64,000 nucleotides of DNA from the NCBI GenBank assembly GCA_024228935.1, contig JAAESX010000033.1:1-64000 (forward strand). Reading direction: 5' to 3'. Below the pieces are notes generated by a model, which saw nothing but the letters and a program-made list of their open reading frames with translations, did no database searches and was not told the DNA's origin. Positions 24,393 through 31,895 of the stretch are shown here, piece after piece. The DNA comes from Pseudomonadota bacterium. Its GTDB lineage: Bacteria; Myxococcota_A; UBA796; CAJQPC01. Each line of letters opens with the position of its first letter. The first letter of the stretch is position 1. Both the position numbers and the translations under genes were made by a program.

Positions 24393-24490
24393 GACGTACC
24401 GGGTACGAGCAGACTACCCGTGGGCTTTCACCCTCGGGTCGAATCTCGCGTCAAACGGCGTGCAAAGGATGTGCACGCCGTCTCTCCAGC

Positions 24491-27469
24491 TCAGACGTCG
24501 GTCTTGGCGTCCGGTTCCGTGCTTTCCGTGGCGGGCTCTTCGGTAGCGGGGGCCTCCTCGACGGGAGCGGCCTCGGCAGCGGGGGCCTCCTCGACGGGAG
24601 CGGCCTCGGCAGCAGGGGCCTCCTCGACGGGAGCGGCCTCGGCAGCAGGGGCCTCCTCGACGGGAGCAGCCTCGGCAGGAGCAGCCTCGGGCTCGGTCTC
24701 GCTGACGGTCTCGGTCTTGCCGCCCCGACGACGCACGACGGTGCCGCGATCGTGGGTGGTCTTGACCTCCTCGGCGGCCGTATCGGCGAGCTTCTTGTGC
24801 TCGACGTCGGCCTGCTTCTCGAGCTCCATGGCCGCGCCGCTCGCGATGAGCGCCTCGAGCTTGGCCTTCTCTTCCTTGTACCCGGCGACCTCCAGGCTGT
24901 CCTCGGGGGCCAGCTGGATGGCCTTGTGCAGCTCCTGGTCCGCCATGAAGACCTTCTTCTGGGCGAAGTAGAGCTCGCTCATGGCGGCGTGCGCCAGGTG
25001 CTGGGCGCCCTTGCTCTTCATGAGGCGGGCGATGGCGGCCTCGGCCTCCACAGCGCGACCCATGCGAGCCAGGATGCGGGCCCGGAGGACCTGCGCCGTC
25101 GGCGTCTTGCGGATCTTGTTCGCCTTGCCCACGCACCAGTCGGCGCGGTCGAGGTCGTCGCCCATCTCGAGCAGCAGCTGGGCGAGCTCGAGGAAGGGAC
25201 CCGGCTCGCGGGGACGCGCCTGGACGGCGGACTCCAGGAGCTCCTTGGCCTCGGTCTGCAGCGTGGTGCGCTGCTCGGCCTCGGGGGCCTGGACCAGGGC
25301 GCGCCGGCGCAGGAGCTGCGCCAGGCGGTAGCGGTGGGTCGGGCGGCCGGGCTCGATGCTCAGCGCGTAGCGGATGGCGTGATCGGCGTCGTCCCACTTG
25401 TCGGGACCCTGCGCGAGCAGGACCTCGCCCAGGCGCGACCAGGCCTCGGGGGCTCCGGGCTCGATCTCGAGGGCCGCACGCAGGAGCGCCTCGGCCTCGG
25501 CGTACTTGGACTGCTCGACCTGGAAGATCGCCGCGCGGCGACGCAGCAGCGAGCCGTCCGTGGGGAACATCTCCGAGCCGCCGGCCAGGGCCTCGAGCGC
25601 CTTGCCCACGTCACCCTTGCGGCGACGAGCCAGACGCCATCCAGCCTCGGCGTGGAAGACCTCGGGGGTCGGGCAGTCGGTGCGCGCACTGACGAACACG
25701 GCCTCGGCCTCGTCCTGCTTGTCGAGGAAGTGGAGGACCCACCCCTCGAGGCAGCGCGCCTCGGGATCCAGCGGGGCGCGCTTGCGCACCGGGCGGATGA
25801 TCTGGAGGGCCACGTCGTAGCGCGGGTTCTTCGGGTTCCGGAGGATGCCGCGCACGGAGTCGAGCGCGGCGTCGTTCTCGGGGTAGGTGTTGTCGGTGAT
25901 GCCCCGACGACGGCGGGCCGTGGTCAGCGCCCCGTTCGCGCGCTGGTGCCAGGCCAGCGAGTGGACGCCCTTGTTGGCGTTGGCGCGCTTGCGGTAGATG
26001 CCCGACAGGTGCTCGAGCAGGTCGAAGTCCGACAGGACGCGGCGGCTCATGGTGCGGCGGATCATCGGGTGCACGCGGTAGGTGCGTGGCTCGGTGCCGG
26101 GCAGCGCATCCAGCAGGCCGCGGCTCGTCAGCTCGAGGCGGACGTCGCGCGACAGCCCCATCTCGGACAGGTCCTTGCCGTCGATCGGGAAGTCGCTGTG
26201 GCCGGCGCGGGCGAGCGCCTCGGCCAGGGGCTTGGGCAGCTTCTCGACGCGCTTGGAGAGGTGACGCTCCAGCGGCTCGAGGCCCTTGTTCATGCGCATG
26301 AACTTCTTGCCGTCGATCAGGCCGTCGTCCTTGTTGTCGCGCCAGGCGATGGCGAACGCGCGGCTGGCCAGCGGGTGTCCGCCGGTGGCGTTGTGGACCT
26401 CGCCCATCTTGCCCCGGTCGATCTCACCGGCGTGGTAGCTGTCCCACAGCGGGTACATCTCCTTGCCGGCCAGGCCGCCGACCTCGAGGAGGCGCGCCTT
26501 CGCGGTCTCCCCATCGCCGTAGAGCGCGGGCTTGCGGTCGGTGATGAAGAGGACGCGCAGGCCGGCGCGGCGGGTCAGCAGACCCTGGACCAGCAGGCTG
26601 AGCCGGTCTCGACGCGCGATCGAGCCGTCGGGGTGCTGCAGGAAGCGCAGGTTGCGGAAGACCATGACGGCGTTGGCGAAGGCCTCGCCGTCCAGGGCCG
26701 CCAGGATCCCGGCGATCTGGTCCATGGGGGTCACCTGACCCGAGCGGACCGAGAGCTTCAGCTCGTCGTCGCCCGAGAACTCGACCAGGCGGGCGACGAG
26801 CGCGTCGTAGCCGCAGCCGTCGACGTACTGGAAGTCCGGCAGCCGGGTGAGCTTGGAGGCGCTCAGTGCCTGCTCGACGAGCCAGGTCCGACCGCTGCCG
26901 CGGGCACCGACGACACAGGTCGATCCGCCCTCCGCGAGTGCACCGGTCAGGGCGGCGAGCTCGTCCTCACGGCCGATGAACTCCATGCGGGGCGCGGGCG
27001 GGCCCTTGCGCTCCTTCTTCTTCTTCTTCGCGGCGGGCGCGGCCGACGTGGAGCCGCCGACCATGGGCAGGCGCGCCATGAAGTCCTTCGCCCGCATCTT
27101 GTGCTGGTCGAGCTTCATCAGCCGCATCGACATGGGCAGCAGGAACGGGTTGAAGCTGCGCGCCACCACGTGGAGGCGAGGCTTGTTCTTCGCCGACTTC
27201 AGCAGCGAACCGAGTGCCTCGAGAGCGCGGCCGTCGCGTGTGGCGTCGGGCTCGACGAGGATCACGATGCCGCCCTGGGAGGACGTGGCCGGGCCGAGCG
27301 AGGCCTCGGTCAGCGCGTCGGCCGGGGTGACGGGGTCGCCACCGAGGACGACGGACGGGATGCCCGAGCGGCGACGCAGCTCGGTGATGACGCTGTCTTC
27401 GGTCAGGGTGCGGCCGCCGAAGGCGATGACGCAGCGGCCCTGCTGGAGGGCGTCTTCCACGCGGTTCAT
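24491..27469 (-). CDS. large P-loop ATPase/TPR protein with acidic repeat tail
   Basis: A 992-residue protein. Residues 1-135 form an alpha/beta domain of unknown type (RCVIAFGGRTLTEDSVITEL). A Lys-rich linker follows (residues 148-155). Residues 160-500 are a STAND/AAA-like P-loop domain (FIGREDELAALTGAL, then GARGSGRT at 188-195, Arg replacing the usual Lys, and AVMVFRNLRFLQ). From about 590 to 900 there are TPR repeats (WSRLGEVLLAQGPDKWDDAD, FLELAQLLLEMGDDLDRADW). The tail repeats VEEAPAAEAAP four times. GGAGAG precedes the ATG at 27469. It faces the pseudokinase gene across 127 bases. The build resembles signalling ATPases; whether it hydrolyses ATP is uncertain given the Arg. Confidence 0.72.
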   Translation of the reverse strand: MNRVEDALQQGRCVIAFGGRTLTEDSVITELRRRSGIPSVVLGGDPVTPADALTEASLGPATSSQGGIVILVEPDATRDGRALEALGSLLKSAKNKPRLHVVARSFNPFLLPMSMRLMKLDQHKMRAKDFMARLPMVGGSTSAAPAAKKKKKERKGPPAPRMEFIGREDELAALTGALAEGGSTCVVGARGSGRTWLVEQALSASKLTRLPDFQYVDGCGYDALVARLVEFSGDDELKLSVRSGQVTPMDQIAGILAALDGEAFANAVMVFRNLRFLQHPDGSIARRDRLSLLVQGLLTRRAGLRVLFITDRKPALYGDGETAKARLLEVGGLAGKEMYPLWDSYHAGEIDRGKMGEVHNATGGHPLASRAFAIAWRDNKDDGLIDGKKFMRMNKGLEPLERHLSKRVEKLPKPLAEALARAGHSDFPIDGKDLSEMGLSRDVRLELTSRGLLDALPGTEPRTYRVHPMIRRTMSRRVLSDFDLLEHLSGIYRKRANANKGVHSLAWHQRANGALTTARRRRGITDNTYPENDAALDSVRGILRNPKNPRYDVALQIIRPVRKRAPLDPEARCLEGWVLHFLDKQDEAEAVFVSARTDCPTPEVFHAEAGWRLARRRKGDVGKALEALAGGSEMFPTDGSLLRRRAAIFQVEQSKYAEAEALLRAALEIEPGAPEAWSRLGEVLLAQGPDKWDDADHAIRYALSIEPGRPTHRYRLAQLLRRRALVQAPEAEQRTTLQTEAKELLESAVQARPREPGPFLELAQLLLEMGDDLDRADWCVGKANKIRKTPTAQVLRARILARMGRAVEAEAAIARLMKSKGAQHLAHAAMSELYFAQKKVFMADQELHKAIQLAPEDSLEVAGYKEEKAKLEALIASGAAMELEKQADVEHKKLADTAAEEVKTTHDRGTVVRRRGGKTETVSETEPEAAPAEAAPVEEAPAAEAAPVEEAPAAEAAPVEEAPAAEAAPVEEAPATEEPATESTEPDAKTDV
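24552..24683 (-). repeat. four tandem 33-bp units encoding VEEAPAAEAAP-type repeats
   Basis: Units start at 24552, 24585, 24618 and 24651 and are nearly identical; the last has changed at several bases. They encode the Ala/Glu/Pro tail of the P-loop/TPR protein. Near-perfect DNA identity suggests recent expansion, so copy number may vary between strains. Confidence 0.9.
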
Positions 27470-27582
27470 TGAGTCTCTCCGTGCGCCGCGAACCAGGCGC
27501 GGCGAAGGTCGGTGGCTAACCACCCGCTCGGGGTGCGTCGACAGGGCGCGGACCCTGTCGTCGTCGGGATCGCCGAGGGCGT

Positions 27583-27588
27583 TATGCT
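27583..27588 (+). promoter_or_regulatory. candidate -10 element (TATGCT) for a leaderless transcript
   Basis: TATGCT lies nine bases before the only sensible start codon (ATG at 27597) of the pseudokinase gene. No Shine-Dalgarno sequence fits between them. Transcription starting about seven bases after this box would begin at or next to the ATG, giving a leaderless mRNA. No -35 element was recognised. Confidence 0.3.
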
Positions 27589-27596
27589 CCGCCGCG

Positions 27597-30398
27597 ATGG
27601 GTGCCCCCACGTCGACCTATGGCGGCTTCGTTGCCGAGAGCCGCCTCCAGTCCTCCCGTCGTGGAGTCCAGCGCTGGTCCGCGCGAGGCGGAGACGACAC
27701 CGCTGAGCTGTTCCTGGGGGACGCCGAACTGGTCCGGGAGGCGGCCACGCTGCCCCGCGGAGGTCCCTTCACGGCGCTGAGCTGGGGTACCGAGAACGAC
27801 GCGGGCTGGGTCGTGAGCCCGGTCGACCTGCGGCTGCCGCTGTCCCGGCTGCCCCGTCCGCTGCCGGACGTCACGGCGCTCGGCATCGGGTTGCTCGTCG
27901 CCGAGGCGCTTCGCGGCGTGCACGATCACGGCGCCTGGCATGGGCATCTACACCCGGACGCCATCGGGTTCGACGGCCGCGGGATCCTGCGGATCCGTCC
28001 GGCGCTCCACTACCCGGCCATGATCGAGCCTCGAGGCGAGGACGCCGGCCCGCACACCGACTGCCGGGCGCTGGGGGCGATCGTCCTCTACTTGCTCGGG
28101 CAGGAGTGGCCACCCCAGGATCTGAAGGCTCCGGCGTCGTGGTCGGGCGTCGACGCCCCGCGCGCCGGTCTGATCCTCACCGGCATGCTCCGGGACCAGA
28201 CCCGCCTGCGGTTGTCGCCGGCGAGCGCGGTGGTCCAGTCGCTGTCCGCTCTGTTCCACCTGGCCCAGGTCGAGTCGGATGCCGCCGTGCGCGAGCTCCT
28301 GGCCCAGTCGGGGCTCGGCGACGAGCTCCGGACCCGCGAGAAGGTCGAGGTGGCGCGTCGACAGCGTCGACAGGTCTTGTCGCGGGGGTACTCGCCGCCC
28401 GTCGTCGAGACGGCCCCGTCCGCCGAGGACGTCCTTCGGTCCGAGCGCTTCGTCGAGGAGCCGCCCGCCGACGCGGCTCGAGAGGCAGAGGCTGCGAAGG
28501 AGGCCGCCGACGAAGCCGCCAAGGAGGCAGCGCGGCAGCGCGAGGCCGCCCTGGCGCAGGAGAGCGCGCAGGCCGAAGCGGATCGGGCTCGGGAGAAGGC
28601 GCGAGCGGAAGCCGAGCAGGCCCGCCAGGAAGAGGCTGCACGCCGGGACGAGGAGGCGCGGCTGCAGGAGGCTCGCCGGGCCGAGGAGCTGAGGAAGCAA
28701 GCGGAGGAGGCCCGTCGCGTCGCGGACGCCGAGATCGCCGCGGCCAGACAGGAGGCGGAGAACGCCCGACGCGAGGCCGAAGAGGCCATGCGCGCCGAGT
28801 TCGATCGACGGATGGCCGAGGAGCGCGCCCGGTTCGAGGCTGAGCGTGCCGCTGCTGACGAGGCCCGTCGCGAGGCGGAAGCCGCTCGAGCGGAAGCCGA
28901 GGAGGCCGCCCGCCGAGAAGAGGAGGCGCGCCGTCGCGCCGAGACGGAGGCGCGGGAGGCGGAAGAGCGTCTTCAGGCCGAGGAGATCGCGCGCCGGGAA
29001 GCCGAGGAGCGTCGGCTTGCCGAGCAGGCCGAGCGACAGGCCCAGGAGGCCGAGGCGGCGGCGAAGGCGGCGGCCACGGCCAAGGCGCGCAAGGCCGCGG
29101 AGAAGGCGCGCGCCGAGGCGGAAGCGGCTCGGAAGGCCGCCCAGGAGCGGGCGAACAAGGCCGCAGCTGAGGCCGCCCGTCGGGCCGAAGAGCGTCGGCT
29201 GGCCGAGGAGAAGCGTCGCGTCGAGGCCGAGGCGCGCCGGGAAGCGGAGGCTCGCCGCAAGGCCGAGGCCGAGGCACGTCGGGTGGAGGAGGCGCGTCGT
29301 CGCGAGGAGGCCGAGCAGGCTCGCCTCGCTGCCGAGAAGGCGCGTGAGGCTGCCGAGCAGGCGCGTCGCAAGGCCGCCGAAGACGCGCGGGCCGCGGCTG
29401 CTGCGGCGCGGAAGAAGGCCGACGCCGCCAAGGCCGAGCAAGCTCGTCTCGCCGAGCAGGCCCGGCAGGAGGAGGCGCGGGCCGAGGCGACGCGTCAGGC
29501 CGAGCTCCAGGCCGAGGTCGAGCGTCAGGCGGAGTCCGAGCGGAAGGCCGCGGCGGAGCGGGCCGAGGCGGCGAAGAAGGAGCAGGCCCGAGAGAAGTCC
29601 GAGGCCTCCCGCAAGCGCGATGCGGCCGCCAAGAAGAAGGCGGAGGAAGCGCGCCGTCGCGAGAGGGACGCCGCCCGGAAGAAGGAGCCCCAGGCGCCGG
29701 CCACGAGCCCCGGCCAGACGTTCCCCATGCAGGTCGTCGAAGAGGTCGAGGACGACGAGCCGCCGAGCCGGGTACACGCCGAGGACACGGCCGAGGAGAG
29801 CAGCTCGGACATCCTGTACGGCGGCTCGGACGTCGACTCGATCCTGGGCTCCGGCGCCCAGCACAAGAAACACGACTGGATGAGCTCCGGCTCGGTGGGC
29901 GTCACCGAGAACACCGATCGGGAGAGTGAGCTCGGTCAGGGCAAGTGGGCTGGCATCAAGGGCCGCTCCGCCGAGGAGATCCGGTCGCAGATGACCGGCG
30001 GCCCGGCCCGCGAGATGGACATCGGGGACGACCCGCTCCCGCTCGGCAAGATCGCGATGGTCATCGGGCTCGCCATCGTGGTGGCGTTCATCGGGCTGTG
30101 GTGGCTCGGTGGGGACAGCGAGGTCGAGCCGACGGCCCCCGTCGCCGTCGAGGACGCCGCCATGCCCGCCCCCGTCATCCGCGAGGGCAGCTGGGTCATG
30201 GTCACCACCGACCCGGCCGGCGCGCGCGTCACCCTGGACGGCAAGGACATGGGCAAGGCCCCGGTCGAGCTCCCGCTGCCCGAGGACGCCGACCTCCATG
30301 CGGTCTGCATCTACAAGGGCGCGCTCGAGAGCTGCCGGGACCTCACGGCCGACGACCTGCTGGCCACCGATCCGTACCACTTCGACGGCGACGACTGA
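27597..30398 (+). CDS. pseudokinase / long coiled coil / TM / PEGA protein
   Basis: A 933-residue protein. The first 260 residues resemble a Ser/Thr-kinase C-lobe (VAEALRGVHDHGAWHGHLHP, then DAIGFDGRGILRIRP). The catalytic HRD is replaced by HGH and the DFG is missing, so it is a pseudokinase. About residues 291-698 form an extremely charged Ala/Glu/Arg coiled coil of the TolA type. A linker follows, then one transmembrane helix near 816-838 (AMVIGLAIVVAFIGLWW). A PEGA domain comes next (WVMVTTDPAGARVTLDGKDM, residues 864-895), then a short tail with two Cys. It may span from the cytoplasm to the periplasm and link a cytoplasmic sensor to the envelope. It diverges from the large P-loop/TPR gene. 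Confidence 0.75.
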   Translation: MGAPTSTYGGFVAESRLQSSRRGVQRWSARGGDDTAELFLGDAELVREAATLPRGGPFTALSWGTENDAGWVVSPVDLRLPLSRLPRPLPDVTALGIGLLVAEALRGVHDHGAWHGHLHPDAIGFDGRGILRIRPALHYPAMIEPRGEDAGPHTDCRALGAIVLYLLGQEWPPQDLKAPASWSGVDAPRAGLILTGMLRDQTRLRLSPASAVVQSLSALFHLAQVESDAAVRELLAQSGLGDELRTREKVEVARRQRRQVLSRGYSPPVVETAPSAEDVLRSERFVEEPPADAAREAEAAKEAADEAAKEAARQREAALAQESAQAEADRAREKARAEAEQARQEEAARRDEEARLQEARRAEELRKQAEEARRVADAEIAAARQEAENARREAEEAMRAEFDRRMAEERARFEAERAAADEARREAEAARAEAEEAARREEEARRRAETEAREAEERLQAEEIARREAEERRLAEQAERQAQEAEAAAKAAATAKARKAAEKARAEAEAARKAAQERANKAAAEAARRAEERRLAEEKRRVEAEARREAEARRKAEAEARRVEEARRREEAEQARLAAEKAREAAEQARRKAAEDARAAAAAARKKADAAKAEQARLAEQARQEEARAEATRQAELQAEVERQAESERKAAAERAEAAKKEQAREKSEASRKRDAAAKKKAEEARRRERDAARKKEPQAPATSPGQTFPMQVVEEVEDDEPPSRVHAEDTAEESSSDILYGGSDVDSILGSGAQHKKHDWMSSGSVGVTENTDRESELGQGKWAGIKGRSAEEIRSQMTGGPAREMDIGDDPLPLGKIAMVIGLAIVVAFIGLWWLGGDSEVEPTAPVAVEDAAMPAPVIREGSWVMVTTDPAGARVTLDGKDMGKAPVELPLPEDADLHAVCIYKGALESCRDLTADDLLATDPYHFDGDD

Positions 30399-30419
30399 GC
30401 CGCCGCCGAAGGGTGTCGA

Positions 30420-31148
30420 TCAGACGGGCGGCTCGAACGGGGGCTCGCCGTTGCGGATGCGCTCGCGGGCCTCGTCGCGGAGCGTGGCCAGCTCCCCGTC
30501 GGACAGCTCCCCGTCGACGTCGTAGCTCTCGGCGAACGGAGGCACGCCCTCGCCCGGCTCGGGCCGCTCGCCGTGCTCACCGTCTTCGGGCGGGCCCATC
30601 TCGCCGCCCATCTCCTCGCGGAGGGCGTCCATCTCTTCGCGGCGCAGCTCCCGCTCCGCCTCCATCGCGTCCATGGCCGTGCTGAGCTCGTCGTCGGACA
30701 GCTCGCCGTCACCGTCGGCGTCGAACTCCTCGAGCACCTGGGCGTGCAGGACCTCGCAGCGGACCTCGAAGTCGACGAACAGCTCCGCGTGCTCGGCCTC
30801 GGACAGCTCGCCGTCGAGATCGGTGTCGTAGACGAAGCCGAGCATCATCATGCGGTGGTCGCGCTCGATGTCGTGCGGGCCGGACTCGCCGCGCTGGCAC
30901 TCGCCCTTCTCGGACTCGTCGAGCTCGCCGCTGCCGTCGGCGTCGTACTCGGCCTTGCGCTCCTCGAACTCGCCGAGCGGGTCACAGGTCGGACGGAACA
31001 GCTCGGGCCGGTCCTCACCGTCGGGCTCGGACAGTCCGTTCGCGGCGAAGTCTTCTTCCTCGCCGCTGATGGCCTTCAGGGTGAGGGCGGACTCGGCGTC
31101 GAGCTCCGAGGTCGAGTTGCAGGCGAGGGTTGCGAGCAGGAAGAGCAT
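30420..31148 (-). CDS. EF-hand calcium-binding lipoprotein
   Basis: A 242-residue lipoprotein (MLFLLATLAC). The mature protein is very acidic and carries at least three EF-hand loops: YDADGSGELDESE, YDTDLDGELSEAE and FDADGDGELSDDE. A shortened fourth (YDVDGELSDGE) lacks two residues and probably does not bind calcium. Helical Glu/Arg-rich segments link them. It should bind calcium in the periplasm or on the surface. AAAGGAG stands at good distance before the ATG. It converges with the pseudokinase/PEGA gene (22 bases between stops). Confidence 0.85.
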   Translation of the reverse strand: MLFLLATLACNSTSELDAESALTLKAISGEEEDFAANGLSEPDGEDRPELFRPTCDPLGEFEERKAEYDADGSGELDESEKGECQRGESGPHDIERDHRMMMLGFVYDTDLDGELSEAEHAELFVDFEVRCEVLHAQVLEEFDADGDGELSDDELSTAMDAMEAERELRREEMDALREEMGGEMGPPEDGEHGERPEPGEGVPPFAESYDVDGELSDGELATLRDEARERIRNGEPPFEPPV

Positions 31149-31221
31149 GTGGGCTCCTTTCGTTGGGGTCTGCTCTCAGAACGTGTGCGGTGTCGGAACC
31201 TGGAAAGAGATCGCGGTTTTC

Positions 31222-31467
31222 TCAGACGAGGTGGATCGAGGTCCGTCCAAGCACCACCAGGTCCCCAGGAATCACCGGCGCCAGCGTGATGCGGCGGCCA
31301 TTCAGCCAGGTGCCGTTGGTCGAGCCGCGGTCGATCAGCAGGTGGACCCCGCCCTCGAGCACGATCTCCGCGTGAGCCGCGGAGACGCCGTCGTCCTCGA
31401 CCAGCACGTCGTTCAGCCGGGCGCGGCCCAGGGTCATGACGTGAAGGCGGAGCCGCATGGCGCTCAC
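31222..31467 (-). CDS. single-domain FHA protein
   Basis: An 81-residue protein that is only a forkhead-associated domain. The phosphothreonine-binding residues are visible: Arg in LGRARLNDVLVED, Ser/His in GVSAAHAEIV, and Asn in RGSTNGTWLNGRRI. FHA domains recognise phosphothreonine peptides, usually made by Ser/Thr kinases. A GTG at 31467 overlaps the stop of the broken gene before it (GTGA), which fits the habit of this genome; an ATG nine bases later is also possible. The nearby pseudokinase suggests a phosphorylation-linked network, but no active kinase is in the window. Confidence 0.82.
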   Translation of the reverse strand: MSAMRLRLHVMTLGRARLNDVLVEDDGVSAAHAEIVLEGGVHLLIDRGSTNGTWLNGRRITLAPVIPGDLVVLGRTSIHLV

Positions 31468-31806
31468 AACAGCGACTCCAGGGAGATCGAGAGCCCGGCG
31501 ACGACGTCGATCGGCTGCTCAGAGGTGCCCTGGCCCACGAGCGTGTTGGCGGCGAGGCGGACCCGGCCGTCGGCCAGGCGCACGGCGACCTCGGGGCCCG
31601 TCCACGCGGTGTAGCGAGCGATGGGCGGGACTCGGGCTGCCCGCCGCTCGTGTCGGCGACCAGCTCGCGACGACCGGCGACGAGCCAGGTGGCGTCGAGC
31701 CGATCCCGAGTGAGGCCTTGATGGCGGCTCCGTGGTCCTGGACGAGCAGCTCGAACGCTCGCTCGTCTCCGCATCGGAACGCGTGCAGCAGGTCGGCATC
31801 GGTCAT
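31464..31806 (-). pseudogene. sigma-factor-region-2-like small protein, frameshifted twice
   Basis: From the ATG at 31806 (GGGAG upstream) the frame reads MTDADLLHAFRCGDERAFEL, similar to the start of ECF-type sigma region 2. Coding then shifts near 31715 to a second frame (LTRDRLDATWLVAGRRELVA). Near 31630 it shifts to a third (PPIARYTAWTGPEVAVRLAD), ending SLESLL at 31464. Each step equals one missing base. All three pieces have the strong third-position GC of real genes here. The middle and end are not sigma-like and are unassigned. It is coupled to the FHA gene by a GTGA overlap. Either a fresh pseudogene or sequencing errors. Confidence 0.5.
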
Positions 31807-31895
31807 GCGACTCCCGTGAAGCGCTCACCTGGTGGGTGAACGTCACAGGGTTCGAAACCTGGAAAACGAGCTCGGGCAGAACGAGTCGGGCCGAG

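Noticed and set aside
24752..27472. Plus-strand open frame of 906 codons antisense to the P-loop/TPR gene
   Set aside because: It mirrors a gene with clear domains, ribosome-binding site and motifs; its translation is low-complexity Gly/Ala/Leu without any domain. High GC keeps antisense frames open.
28480..29700. Apparent DNA repeats in the coiled-coil region
   Set aside because: The Ala/Glu/Arg heptads recur at protein level but no constant DNA unit or spacing was seen, so this is composition rather than a tandem repeat or CRISPR.
27948..30380. Minus-strand open frame of 810 codons
   Set aside because: It is the antisense of the coiled-coil gene; the Leu/Gly/Arg-rich translation simply reflects the Ala/Glu/Arg codons on the other strand.
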